Shown in pieces: positions 11,501 through 20,763 of a DNA stretch of 22,991 nt (positions within the stretch are counted from its first letter, which is position 1; every line of letters starts with the position of its first letter). The stretch comes from Hymenoscyphus infarciens (taxonomy: Eukaryota; Ascomycota; Leotiomycetes; Helotiales; Helotiaceae): positions 1 through 22,991 of the forward strand of contig LLCB01000556.1 of assembly GCA_001414345.1 (NCBI GenBank), in the 5' to 3' direction. The notes beneath the pieces were generated by a model. The model searched no databases, was not told where the DNA came from, and saw only the letters and a program-made list of their open reading frames with translations. A program made the translations under genes and the position numbers.

Positions 11501-12165
11501 AAGCAGTGGCCGCGTTCTTTATCGTTTGTGCAACGCCCGCAGCAGCTGGAAGAGCTGGGACAGGTTGAGCGACAGGTTTGATAATGCTTCTACCGTGTCC
11601 GGATTCCAGAAGGTCGGTCAACGTCAACTGCTTCAAGTCCTCTCCTGATTTTCCCGGTTCAACAGCGACCCCTGGACGGCGAAGAAGCACTTGCCAGACT
11701 TCATCTCGATCGTGATCTATGTCGGAAGCACTCGTAATAGTTTCAAATAAATCCTCGATTGCAATACCTGTTTGACGAGTTTATTAGCGATATTTCTCCA
11801 CATTTCTCCGTGTAACGTTGGGAGTGGGAGGCGTGACATGGTGACATGGACACATGAACACCCACACCCAAGCTGCAGGGTCAGTGCGGGGAAGCTCCCG
11901 TCGATTTTGAAGGTGACTCGACCACTCGACCACTCCGCAAATGGGTGTTCAACCCGCATTTTTTGCGACCGCCCCGTCGCGAGACTCCATCAAATGAGAG
12001 AAGCAGCTTATCATCGCTTGAGAATTAAGCGGCGGAGGTATGAAGGGCCGACAGGTAGGAGGCATGAGACTGGCGGAAGCAAATCGCAGAAAACTCACCT
12101 TCGTCGCCGGTTGAAGCAATACTGCTCAAGATCCAAGTGATCAGCTCATCGCCAGAATTCGCCAT
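5529..12165 (-). CDS. tfc3: Transcription factor TFIIIC largest subunit Tfc3 (tau138-like), two exons
   Basis: The subunit belongs to TFIIIC, which recruits TFIIIB and RNA polymerase III to tRNA genes. Exon 1 is 12165-12099 and exon 2 is 11767-5529, giving 2101 residues. The first exon (MANSGDELITWILSS...) joins in phase to GIAIEDLFETITSAS and VWQVLLRRPGVAV, the usual N-terminal helical unit of fungal Tfc3. Next come a long low-complexity linker with AT-hook-like motifs (KRKGRPK at 113-119, GRPGRPRK near 660), a C2HC finger (C822, C825, H838, C846, in CEKCNKRF...GLKYHLTKSQTACNP) that I recall as typical of fungal Tfc3, a winged-helix-like unit (about 935-1010), acidic patches (about 1091-1128), the conserved C-terminal region (about 1590-2050, including SIDYDNLLKYDW) and a Lys/Glu-rich tail (2065-2101). 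The B-block winged helix normally found near residues 130-250 was not seen. The open frame also extends upstream of the ATG. Confidence 0.88.
11768..12098 (-). other. Intron 1 of tfc3 (331 nt)
   Basis: On the minus strand the donor is GTGAGT directly after ...GACGAAG (12099) and the acceptor is ...CAAACAG before GTATTGCAATC (11767). The splice is phase 1 and makes a glycine codon, so that GDE-G-IAIEDLF reads through. It is long for this window, where the other well-supported introns are 47 and 56 nt, but no coding sequence was found inside it. Confidence 0.75.
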
Positions 12166-12667
12166 CGCGGAAAAGAGTTCCTTATCATCCTCGAGTGACG
12201 ATATGTGTGTTTCTGATTTTACACGGTGTAGCGCGCAAGTGCGAAAGTCGTGATGGTTGTCCGGAGCAAGATGTCGAGATCGTGAATTTTTCTGGAAGAT
12301 CTTTTGGCGGGGTGGATTTGACGCGAGACGAATTGAAGTGGGGGGCTGGCGGCCTAGCCTCGGCTTTCTGTTGAGGTCACATGATGGGTGCATCTTCGCC
12401 TGAGGCACTGAGCAGTATTCACTTCCAGGTTGAAGTTGAGGCAGGTACGAAAGATCTTCCATACCTTACATTGATGAATGTTCTTAGGTATTCACATTTC
12501 TTCATATAAACACAACCTAAACCTTTCCCAACGACTATAAACGCCATCAAATGCATGCATAGCCTTAGCCAGAGGCGACCCCCAAAACTCCGTACCATCC
12601 CATGCAAAGTAACCCCCCAAACCATATATATACTCCATTTGTATAATACAACCCCTTCCCAATATCC
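12166..12667. promoter_or_regulatory. Intergenic between AIM6 and tfc3; presumed tfc3 promoter
   Basis: This is about 500 bp between the stop of the AIM6-type gene and the tfc3 start, both on the minus strand. The tfc3 frame remains open from 12165 up to an ATG at 12462. The 99 residues this would add (rich in Arg, Ser and His) look non-conserved, so the family-like start MANSGDE is preferred. No TATA box or other site could be assigned with confidence. Confidence 0.45.
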
Positions 12668-14046
12668 TTACCATACCAATTTGCTAGCTGCCTTCAAATC
12701 GTCGACATTCAGCATGTCAACTCCTTCCTTTACCAGAACATCCCAAATGTGGTTCCGAAGACTGATGGGCCAACTGGGAAGATCCCAATATCTTACTTTC
12801 AACCCCCTGCTATGTGCACCTTGGACTTGGCTTCTGATAATCTCCATTTGTTCCGGGCTTAGTTTAGATCCCCAGATGCGGCCCACAGCTGATCCAAATG
12901 AGACAGACGCATAATATGAATTCAATTCGTTGAATTCTGTATCGGGAGTGGTCCCAGATAACCCTTGGCCAGCATCAGATTGCTTCTCCCCCTTTCCACC
13001 TTTCTTCTCCTCATCCGACATCGTACTTAGTGGGGCATCGAAGAATGCATCTCGATATGTTGAGTTGGCCGTGAGAACATCGAAAGGCGTATTGCCGGTT
13101 CCAACGACCGTAATAGGTCGAGTATGTACCTTGTCGTCCGCAACAAAAGATAGCCATCCTCTTTCTCTCAAGGGTTCCAGCTGCTTAAGAACCCACGGCC
13201 AGGTTTCGGGACCGGCAGTCTTGACGTCGACCAGCAAAATCAAAGATTTTCCGGAATCCGTATCAAATACTCCATGGTCGGTTCCATTATAAAAATCCGT
13301 GCTGGGATTTTGGTGTTCTAAAATCTTGACTAAAGGGTCGATATATAAAGATTGAAAGGTTCGATTTCGAGTCAGTGATGCGGTATTATGTCCTACAAAT
13401 AAATCGTTGTCGAAAAGCCAAACATCCGCCTCGACTCCTGTAAATCCGGACCTTAGAGCTGAGAAGAGTGGCACTTTCCGCCAGTAATCGTTGTGCGAGT
13501 GACACGGTATAGGGAGGATGTCTCGTAGGAAATCGGTTGGGTACCAGGACATTCCTTCTGTCCCCGTTCCAGGCTGCCCCCAATATTGTAATGTTTTGTC
13601 GACGTCCGCGTTCCAGTAGAGTGTTAAGGCGCCGAGGGCGAGGTTAACAACGAGTAGAATAGCTCTGCACTCATGTTAGTCGCTGTTTGACAAGGAAGGG
13701 TAATAACTTACACAACCCCCAAACCACTTATGCTACCAAATATACAGAAATTTGGCCAGCAACTCCTTCTTTTTCGATTCGAGTATGGAGCAGCTCCCAG
13801 AGAATCGCTGAGCCCGGGTGGGTATTTCCCCCGTGTTGGCAGAGACCTCCACCATGGTGTCTTCCTGCCCGTTGTCGGTTTAATAAGGGCATCCTCGAGG
13901 TCGGAATCCAACCCAGCATCGGCACTGTCATAGGAGTGACGAGGTTTGCCACAAGAATCTGCGGAGGGAGAAGTCGAGTCGGAGATGTCAGATATGGCAT
14001 CGTTGTATCCATAGTTGTTCAGCGGCTGCATGTGCAACGAGTCCAT
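12668..14046 (-). CDS. AIM6: Aim6-like membrane-anchored PLC-like phosphodiesterase, two exons
   Basis: Exon 1 is 14046-13712 and exon 2 is 13664-12668, giving 443 residues. The N-terminal 95 or so residues are Ser/Asp-rich and probably cytosolic. A membrane anchor at about 100-128 is formed across the splice junction (FCIFGSISGLGVV joined to AILLVVNLALGALTLYW). The catalytic-type domain begins at about 160 with CHSHNDYW (H167, H169), then GVEADVW (E190, D192) and FVGH (H204). This is the His/Glu/Asp/His pattern of TIM-barrel GDPD/PLC-like enzymes. The Lys/Gly-rich stretch at about 327-344 is a probable loop insertion. Yeast Aim6 (altered inheritance of mitochondria) is the named relative; its substrate is not established to my knowledge. 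NRTF and NGTD could be glycosylated if the domain is lumenal. Without the intron the anchor would be missed. Confidence 0.87.
13665..13711 (-). other. 47-nt intron of the AIM6-type gene
   Basis: On the minus strand the donor is GTAAGT (13711-13706), the branch site is GACTAACA, and the acceptor is GTGCAG (ending at 13665). The splice is phase 2. The joined product completes a hydrophobic transmembrane helix and keeps the downstream frame open, while reading through would hit TAA inside the donor. Confidence 0.9.
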
Positions 14047-15446
14047 CGTTTTGTTGGTAGGGATGAGATCCGAGTATCTCTTGGCAGGGTCCTCGCCGTG
14101 CGATGCCTGTGAATTGGGATCTTGCAGAGATGCAATGTAATGGGTAGCTTTCGTGGGATAGTAGGTATAAAGTATTACCAGGAAGTATTGATATACAAGA
14201 GGATTTGGAGGGTGTATGGTGTATTTGTAGGATTCGAGGGCGCGGAATACCGAGTACTCTCAGCGTGTACGAGAGTTGGTACGAGCACCCGAGATCACTC
14301 GGTACTAACAAAATAAAGTCGAGCAATGCGGTAGTCCAACAGCCGAAAGGAGGTTTGAGATTCCAGTAGAAGAAAGTGTCGTTGAGCAGGAGTAAAAGAG
14401 TGAGAAGGAGAATTTGAGAAATGGAAGAATGGAAGAATGGAAGAATGGGAAAGGCAACAAGAGGGAAGAAGGGAAAAAGGCGCAAGCACCTGCGACGGCG
14501 CAGAGCTGGAGGCGAGGCGGATCGGATACTCTGGGTCTGGGGACTGTTGGATCCAGACCCTAGCCTAGCCTGCTACAGCCCACGTGGGGAGAGCGACAGT
14601 GCAGGTGCTGAAAACAGTTGAAACAGGACACCATTGAGATCAACACCTCTATGGTCTGACGCCGGGAGAAAATCTATAAGTATCAACTAGGAGATACCCA
14701 CACCTTTTTCAAAATTCAAAGTCATTTTTTTAAGTTATAATGTGCAACTGGAAAGGTTGAAAGAAGTTTATAGGCAAGGATAGAGGATAGCCGAAGAGAT
14801 CGATCCCCTGATGATCCTCCAGACTTTCGGTTCTCAAGTGCCCCTTATCCCGGCGGTTCTTCTTTGGAGGCTAAGATCCTCTGCAAAACACTCTTATATT
14901 GCTTGATTTAATTGAAATCCAGGGCTTCATTGTAAACATTAGAAAGAAAGTTGTTTTCTGCACAGTGACCAAGTTGAAATAAACTCGAGATTCCAGCTTT
15001 CAATAAATACCTATTCAAACCGACTCCATTTTCACGCAAATCCCAACGATGAGCTCACAATTGGAAGGATTCAAGATGGTGATAAGCATAGCCTGACGAT
15101 CGATTTAAAAATATTCTGGCGTCAACTTATGGTCAGCTTATTATATTACTTGTAAGCGTTGCGTATTGGTGGACGAGGAGGGACGAGAAAGCAGGTGAGC
15201 CGAAAAATGATATCTCAGCCAACCAGGATTTTTATTCTCGATAACACTCCCTAGACAAATATTAAGCCAACTAATCGTTAGTTTAAGTAAGGGGACTGAG
15301 ATCTGAAGTGAAGGGGGTATAAGTGATGGGTAAAGGTCGGATCTCCCAAGTGCCAAGACCTCCGACCTTCCCTGCAGAAAAAAACTTGTCTCTATCGCAA
15401 GCCATCGTGAACTTCCCCTCCTCCAAACACACGACAAACCCCCAAA
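14047..15446. promoter_or_regulatory. Divergent intergenic region between AIM6 and the CCDC137-like gene
   Basis: About 1.4 kb separates two divergently transcribed genes and must hold both promoters. No coding frame is convincing. Structures seen are a 9-bp tandem (ATGGAAGAA-type, three copies, 14421-14448) and a palindromic E-box CCCACGTGGG at 14579-14588. The E-box core CACGTG is a known bHLH target, but its use here is inferred. Confidence 0.5.
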
Positions 15447-16513
15447 ATGCCACACAAACACACCCGCAAAGGCGAGGCCGACAAATCCACGTATGCCATC
15501 CCTCCCTCTTCCAATCCCCAATCCACCACTAACCATATCCTCCCAGTCTCGACCTCCCCCCAACCTCAATCGCAAAACCCCTCTCCGTCTCCAAATCCGC
15601 CAAAGAAAACGGCATCTTCACCACCGACCTAACCACCACGCGCAAAACGAATAAAAAACGAAAGCACCATAACCCAGATATCAACGATGATACCCCCAAA
15701 GCGTTTGCGCGGCTCATGATGTTTCAGCAGGGGAAGAAGTTACCCAAGGGCTTGGATGATGGGATAAGAACGAAGAAGCAGAAACCGAATGTGAATAGTG
15801 AGGCCGAGGGGAAGGAGAGGATTGCGAGGGAGAAGAGCAAAAAAGAAAAGAAGGAGGAGGAGAAAGCGGTTGTAGCAAAAGCGGAGGTTCCGACTATTAA
15901 ACCTGGAGAAAGGATGTCTGAATTCTCTGCTAGGGTGGATGCTGCATTGCCTGTGGGTGGGTTGATGAATAAAACTGCAAAGGGGGGGAAAGATCCATTG
16001 GGTTTGAAGGTGGGTAGGACGTACAAGGAGAAGAAGATGCATCGCATGTACGATCAATGGCGGGAAGAAGAAAAACGGATACAAGATAAAAGAATGGACG
16101 CCAGGGATATGGAAGAGATGCAATCCGAAGACGAGAACGGCCAAGTGGTTTGGAAAGATATGGAACCTTCTGCTTCGGGGAAGAAAAAGAAAGGCAAGAA
16201 GAATAAGAAGAAGAAGTTGGTAGGGGAAGTGGAGGATTTCGAGGGCGATCCTTGGGCGAAACTTAAGAGGGATAGAGGGGAGGGGAAAATCGGGTTTCAT
16301 GATATTGCTCAGGCGCCACCGACGTTTAAACATGCCCCAAAGGAAAAGTTTAAGGTTAGGGGTGCGAGGGTGGAGGTTGAGAATGTGCCGAAGGCGAGTG
16401 GGAGTTTGAGGAGGAGAGAGGAGTTGGGTCAGGTGAGGCAGAGTGTTGTGGAGAGTTATAGGAAGATGATGCAGGAGAACAAGGCGAAGTTTGCGGATCA
16501 CCAAGAGGAGTGA
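15447..16513 (+). CDS. Conserved fungal lysine-rich protein, CCDC137-like, two exons
   Basis: Exon 1 is 15447-15490 and exon 2 is 15547-16513, giving 336 residues. The spliced start MPHKHTRKGEADKST-LDLPPT matches the conserved opening of this fungal family as I recall it. Conserved blocks follow: DDTPKAFARLM (about 63-73), GKKLPKGLDDG (77-87), PGERMSEFSARV (134-145), a helical KEKKMHRMYDQWREEE segment, a Lys-only cluster near 226-239, GFHDIAQAPPTF (264-275) and LRRREELGQVRQSVVESY (302-319). The 'PGE...F..RV' and 'F.D...PPT' blocks resemble the vertebrate nucleolar protein CCDC137, so a homologous nucleolar role is possible. This is inference from motif order. Basic clusters predict a nuclear or nucleolar location. 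There is no enzyme motif. Confidence 0.82.
15491..15546 (+). other. 56-nt intron of the CCDC137-like gene
   Basis: The donor is GTATGC at 15491, the branch site is CACTAACC and the acceptor is CCCAG ending at 15546. The splice is phase 2 and restores a Thr codon leading into LDLPPTSIAKPL. Without it the first frame stops at about 15632 and the conserved block would lack a start. Confidence 0.9.
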
Positions 16514-17835
16514 GCTTGTTACCAGATACCCCAAATCAAATCTTTACACTGCGAGGCGATTGCCGAGATTCATAACTAAGGTCTGTGGTGGTTCATTTCA
16601 GACGGACATTCTTCTTGGATTTCGACGTGGAAGTTGAGACTTAAGGAGGCTTTCTCAGATTACGAATATTCTTCCAGATGCTGGTTTTCAAAGCAAGTTC
16701 TTCTATTTATTGCAAGGGGCCTCCCTCGGGAGTTTCCTCAAACGGGAAATATCAAAAAAAAAACATCCATCCATTGTCCCACTCTAACTCTACACTGCAA
16801 CTTCGCTCTTTCCTTTTAATTCTTCATCCTCTGCCTTCATTCCATCCCAATCTGATTCTTGGTGTCAATCGATACCTTTCAAGCCTCTTTCCGAGCAGAA
16901 CTCGCAGCCAGAAGCACAATCCATCTATCTTGCCGCTCTCCAGTTGCCCGATTCTTGTACAAGCCCTTGTTATGTTGACTTGGTGCTATACGAGACGTTT
17001 CCCAGTATTTTCTATGATGGGTCGCGGCTGTGGCTGTGGCTGTGGTACTCCTCTACTGGCTCACTCTGTGGCAACTACTGGATCTGAACTGGATTTACTT
17101 GTCTGATATCGTGTTCTATGTCATGGTTCCACTAATTGCGAAGCAAACTTTGTCACGTGGATAAATATAAAGTAAATGTTGACGCTACGAGGTGGAGTTG
17201 GGAATGAGGACCGATTGAATATAAAGACTGCGAGATAGTACCCCAGGACATGATATGTCTCTCAAAGCAAATAAGTCAATACATGTGTACATAGCTAGCC
17301 TAAGGTGGATTGCAGGAAATCACCTTGGCAGCTCAAGAGTGAAGGGTTCTTTTATTCTGTATAATAGAAGGAAGGATAAGTCACTTTTAATAACCATAAT
17401 CCAAAAGCCAACCCTTAGGTTTCAAATATCCCCTTCCGCGCACGAGGAGGTGAGTCACGTGAGAGAACGACATTCGCAATTGTCTAAGTGTGGAGCATAA
17501 TTCATGCGCGAAGTCTTTCGCGTTCATCCGCAGAAGTCTTTAGTCTCTTACCGAAGCGACGAGATGTCATTTGCGAGACAATAGTCTCCTCCTGAGAATT
17601 CTATAAACGTCTCATCGAATCTCTTCGAGACCCTCCAAGCGAATTCTACCTCAGAACTTCCACACTACAAAAAGGACGAGGACAAGGCCAAAGTGAGAAA
17701 TGAAAACCAAAAACCTTTTCAGAACATACAACTACCAACTGAAGTTCTCCCACGTTCCCAACCATCTATTTCCGAAACAAAATACTTGTACCTACGACCC
17801 TGGCCCATCAAAGCACCTGAACTTCTCGGCCTATC
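16514..17835. other. Intergenic, no gene supported
   Basis: The 1.3 kb after the CCDC137-like gene contains only short frames with low-complexity products (for example around 16678-17106). Present are a (GGCTGT)n-like run near 17027-17045, E-box cores at 17154-17159 and within 17451-17462, and a small inverted repeat CGCGAA-TTCGCG (17507-17522). An untranslated exon or a poorly conserved gene cannot be excluded. Confidence 0.45.
17451..17462 (+). promoter_or_regulatory. Overlapping AP-1/Gcn4-like and CACGTG sites
   Basis: TGAGTCACGTGA contains TGAGTCA (the bZIP AP-1/Gcn4 consensus) fused to the palindrome TCACGTGA (the bHLH/Cbf1-type E-box). It lies about 375 bp before the small coiled-coil candidate at 17836. 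A second CACGTG is at 17154-17159. Function is inferred. Confidence 0.3.
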
Positions 17836-18072
17836 ATGGACCAAAAGAAGGAGGACAAACTTGGGGAACAGCGTCCGAAGGCGAAAGGGGAGAAAATGGC
17901 CAGCAATAGCAAAGAGGAAAATTTTAAACTGCTACGGAGCGCGGTGGAGGGAATGATCACCAGCCATAACCTTCTGACTGAGTTTCAAACTTCCGTGATT
18001 GCGAGCCAACAACAAGAGATCGAGTCACTGCAGGAGGCTGTAAAGAGACTCAAAGGAGAAAGGGGGAAATGA
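17836..18072 (+). CDS. Candidate small coiled-coil protein, 78 residues
   Basis: I do not recognise a family. The frame starts at an ATG in good context (A at -3, G at +4). Residues 1-28 are highly charged (MDQKKEDKLGEQRPKAKGEK...). Residues about 29-75 form one long amphipathic helix with Leu, Val and Ile at heptad-like spacing, ending in IESLQEAVKRLKGERGK. A second possible start is M21 (MASNSKEENF), also in good context. Composition (Lys/Glu rich with a regular hydrophobic pattern) looks more like a real protein than chance. It could also be the last exon of a longer gene with upstream exons in 17500-17800. No partner gene is apparent. Confidence 0.4.
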   Translation: MDQKKEDKLGEQRPKAKGEKMASNSKEENFKLLRSAVEGMITSHNLLTEFQTSVIASQQQEIESLQEAVKRLKGERGK

Positions 18073-18877
18073 ACGAGTGTTGCACACCGAATGTGGACCC
18101 GTTCAAAGGGGCGATGAGTGTCAATTTTAGTCCTCCTACCCCAACCATTTTTCGGTTCACAATTCGCTTCACAGTCACCAAAGTGAACCCGTATAATCCG
18201 GGCTTACCTTTTGCTTTCTTCAATTGTCTATCTTTCGGATCCCTGTAGCTCTAGTAAGGGGGGCATGTTTGCGATGTTTTCCTGCGTATGTCAATCTCCA
18301 TTGGTTAATTGAACCATTCTATGTTGGTTTCGATTCATGAGTAATGGCAGAGACTTCGAACCTTGCTTTGTATTTTGCTTCGTAAAAGTACTTTGGGGGT
18401 TTGAACTTTGAGCCGAAATGTTGGTAACTCTTTCAGGTGTTATACGAAGTCCTAAGACTCTGCACTCAAATTAGGCGCGACCGGGGCCTGATTGCACAAA
18501 CCTATTTAGAAATCTTTTTTCAGGACTCAATATAGCTTAAGTTATAGATAGAAGAGTTAGTTTATTCTAGCTGAATAAAATCTAACACGAGTCTAGGGAA
18601 GCCCAGTTCCTTATTATATTCGACGAAGTCTGGCCACTTCGATCAAAAAATTCCGAAACAAAAGAAAGAAAGGAAACCCCTAGAACTCCTGTACCCTCAT
18701 CATATCCTGCATCTCCTGTCAACAGAATGCTGAAAAGAGGTCGAAACTCGAACCCCCCCGTTCATTCCAGACAATTCTTCTCAAGTTCAAAGAAAGAGGG
18801 GAAAACCACCCAAATCCCAAGCACCCCTCCGACCATGCCGTTCCTTTTACTCCACTTTTCTCTATCCCAATCATACA
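18073..18877. other. Intergenic, no gene supported
   Basis: There are no credible coding frames. The part at 18525-18600 is AT-rich. A GTTCGAA-like string near 18352 (minus strand) was checked as a tRNA T-loop, but its flanks do not pair. Confidence 0.5.
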
Positions 18878-19318
18878 TCACTTCCTCAATAATCCATCTT
18901 CGATTCCTAGATTTGCAGACCACGATCCTTGGCAATATCTCTCTCTCGCCTCCTTAAATTCGTTATAGTAATTCATCTCGCAGTCTTTTAAGTATAGATC
19001 GATACACTAGGAGATATCCTTAAAGGTGGGGGGGGTTAGTATTTGCCTATCGAGAAGTTTCTCTGGATGAGGCGCAGAAGAATACCTAGGTACTGTGGTC
19101 TAGGATTGGTTCGGAATTGAAGAATGATCTAAGAGAACTGGGGAGGTGCGAGGTGGGAGAACGTTGTCCCCGTTACTTACATGTTGGCACGGGTTGCTGT
19201 TCCCATGGCCGCGACAAGATCTCCTCTTTGAAGATTTTGAGGACTTTGAGCCTTTGCTGGCTTTCGGGTTCAGGGCATGGCCTAGGGAGCCATAACCCTC
19301 TCTGTGTCCTAATGGCAT
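18878..19318 (-). CDS. Tentative small two-exon gene, 88 residues
   Basis: This is proposed from splice signals, not homology. Exon 1 (19318-19181) begins with an ATG in strong context (CACCATGCC) and reads MPLGHREGYGSLGH..., with a Lys/Ser repeat (SKGSKSSKSSKRR), then CRGHGNSNPCQH, ending at a perfect donor GTAAGT (19180). A textbook branch site TACTAAC lies near 19035, followed by an acceptor CCTAG ending at 19007. Exon 2 (19006-18878) is open for 42 codons, reads CIDLYLKDCEMNYYNEF... and ends at TGA. The intron would be 174 nt. Using the nearer CAG at 19138 instead gives a 48-residue product. No family is recognised, and chance assembly of signals is quite possible. Confidence 0.28.
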
Positions 19319-20763
19319 GGTGGTGTATGTTTCGTTTATAAGGTTTTGCGGTTTGCAGTGGTTGTGTGTTTAGGCGGTCTTGTGTAGAGTTAAGGTTAAA
19401 GTTAGAAAAAACAATTCTTTAGCGAATGTTGCAGCATTAGATTTAAAGTTGAAACTTCCTATGATTCTGATGTTGAGCTTTGTTCTGAATACACCTTCAC
19501 TCCCACAAGCCGAGAGCACACTTACTTATATACCAACTCCCCCGATGACATTTCTATCTATATCTCAAATCTCTCTACCTATCAATCATCCTCAATCAAC
19601 TTCAACCTTGACTCGCGTAGAAGTGAGTATCGCACATCTCATCTGCTGTTGAGCAGCTTCGCGCATTTCATTACAAAGCAGACAGGCATTAAAACAATAT
19701 TTTCGCCTAGTATAACCTCACTGCCTTGAAATTTCGCCTAGATACAGGAGTACATCTGCTATTAATGATTGCTTCCTTCGTGCCGACGTACACTTTGTTC
19801 TTCCGCTGTGCCTTTTCAACTGATGCCTTAAATTTCTTAGTTCGCATCGGCTGGAATATGTCAAGGCAAGTAAATGACTCACGGGATTTCAGTCTCCCGC
19901 AAGTTATTGAACTCCCGAAATGGGAGGTTAGACTGAGTCTCGTTCTCCTTCCCTTTTTCGCGGGACACTATTTACAACTGAGCCTTTACCCTATCACCAA
20001 CAAAAAATTACAAGGCTCTAACAAGCCCTTGTACTCGGACAAATAGCTGTAGCTGGTAACCGGCTGATGGAAGCTGGAAATCTGTGTGTGCGAAAAGCTT
20101 TTGAACCCTCTTTTACGTATTGTAGACGTTTCATTCTGCATGAAATTACGTCTTTCACACATGTTTCTTCCCTGGTAATCCAGGGTACTGGAACTACAGA
20201 TGAGGTTGACTTGAGATTCGGGGGTTTGTGGTATGCTTGTTTTACCTCGTAAGCAATACGAGTTGGTTGGTGCGTTTTGAACTATGAAATCGTAGTTATT
20301 GGAGAAGCCAGTAGGTCTTCCATGCCGCTTATTATTTTTTTGTGGGGGGGATTTGGATTGTGCTCGGGTTTCGTTTCCTAGTACCAATGTAATATGTTGA
20401 GTTGTATGGATTTCCGTACATGCGGGGTATTAACACCCAGCAAGTATTATAAATACCTTTGTTTCACTCTTGTATTCGTACGTGCTCTATATCCTTCTAA
20501 AGTTAGAAGACGACAGACAAGCTGGCGTACTTTTTGCCTCCAGTTTTTTATCGCTCTTTTAATGTCAAATTAAGAAGAGGGCTTGCGGCGAGCAGCCGCG
20601 AGTAGACGTGACGTTGGTGATCCTTTCAGCTCGCCGAGTGAGGCTCTACTCGCTCTAGGACAAAATAAGTTAATTGTTTTACCACTCAACGTCTGCTCGA
20701 CCCACCCCAACTCAGCTTCAACAATCACGGCAGCCTAGACAATCAAGAAAATCTGACTCAAAC
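19319..20763. other. Intergenic, no gene supported
   Basis: This is about 1.4 kb with only short, unconvincing frames. The longest (19726-20046, plus strand) lacks an ATG at its start and has no recognisable motif. A nested inverted repeat with CTCCC/GGGAG and CAGTCT/AGACTG arms lies at about 19886-19940. A GC-rich hairpin is listed separately. Confidence 0.45.
20585..20653. repeat. GC-rich hairpin and nested inverted repeat
   Basis: GCGGC-GAGCA-GCCGC (20585-20599) is a short perfect hairpin. Overlapping it, GCGAGTAGA (20598-20606) is the reverse complement of TCTACTCGC (20645-20653). The cluster lies about 110 bp beyond the 3' end of the DUF4267 gene. It could fold in RNA or DNA, and no known RNA family was recognised. 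Confidence 0.5.

Noticed and set aside
12166..12462. In-frame N-terminal extension of tfc3 from an ATG at 12462
   Set aside because: The added residues look non-conserved, and the downstream MANSGDELITWI start matches the family's usual beginning. It is kept only as a formal alternative.
15141..15575. 144-codon minus-strand frame in the CCDC137-like promoter and first exon
   Set aside because: It overlaps exon 1 and the intron of a well-supported gene on the other strand. Its Gly/Arg/Trp-rich product has no recognisable feature.
15740..16534. 264-codon minus-strand frame opposite the CCDC137-like gene
   Set aside because: It is the complement of a Lys/Glu-rich coding exon. The product is Leu/Phe/Pro-rich and without family features, while the plus strand has a clear conserved protein with a supported intron.
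16678..17106. 142-codon plus-strand frame after the CCDC137-like gene
   Set aside because: The product is low-complexity (Ser/Leu/Pro, then a Gly-Cys run from a GGCTGT-type repeat), with no motif and no supporting splice or start context.
18340..18375. Possible tRNA T-arm (GTTCGAA-type loop) on the minus strand
   Set aside because: The bases on either side do not form a 5-bp stem, and no acceptor, D or anticodon arms could be built around it.
19726..20046. 106-codon plus-strand frame with hydrophobic segments
   Set aside because: It has no ATG at its start, no recognisable family, and overlaps inverted repeats. It is not enough to call a gene.
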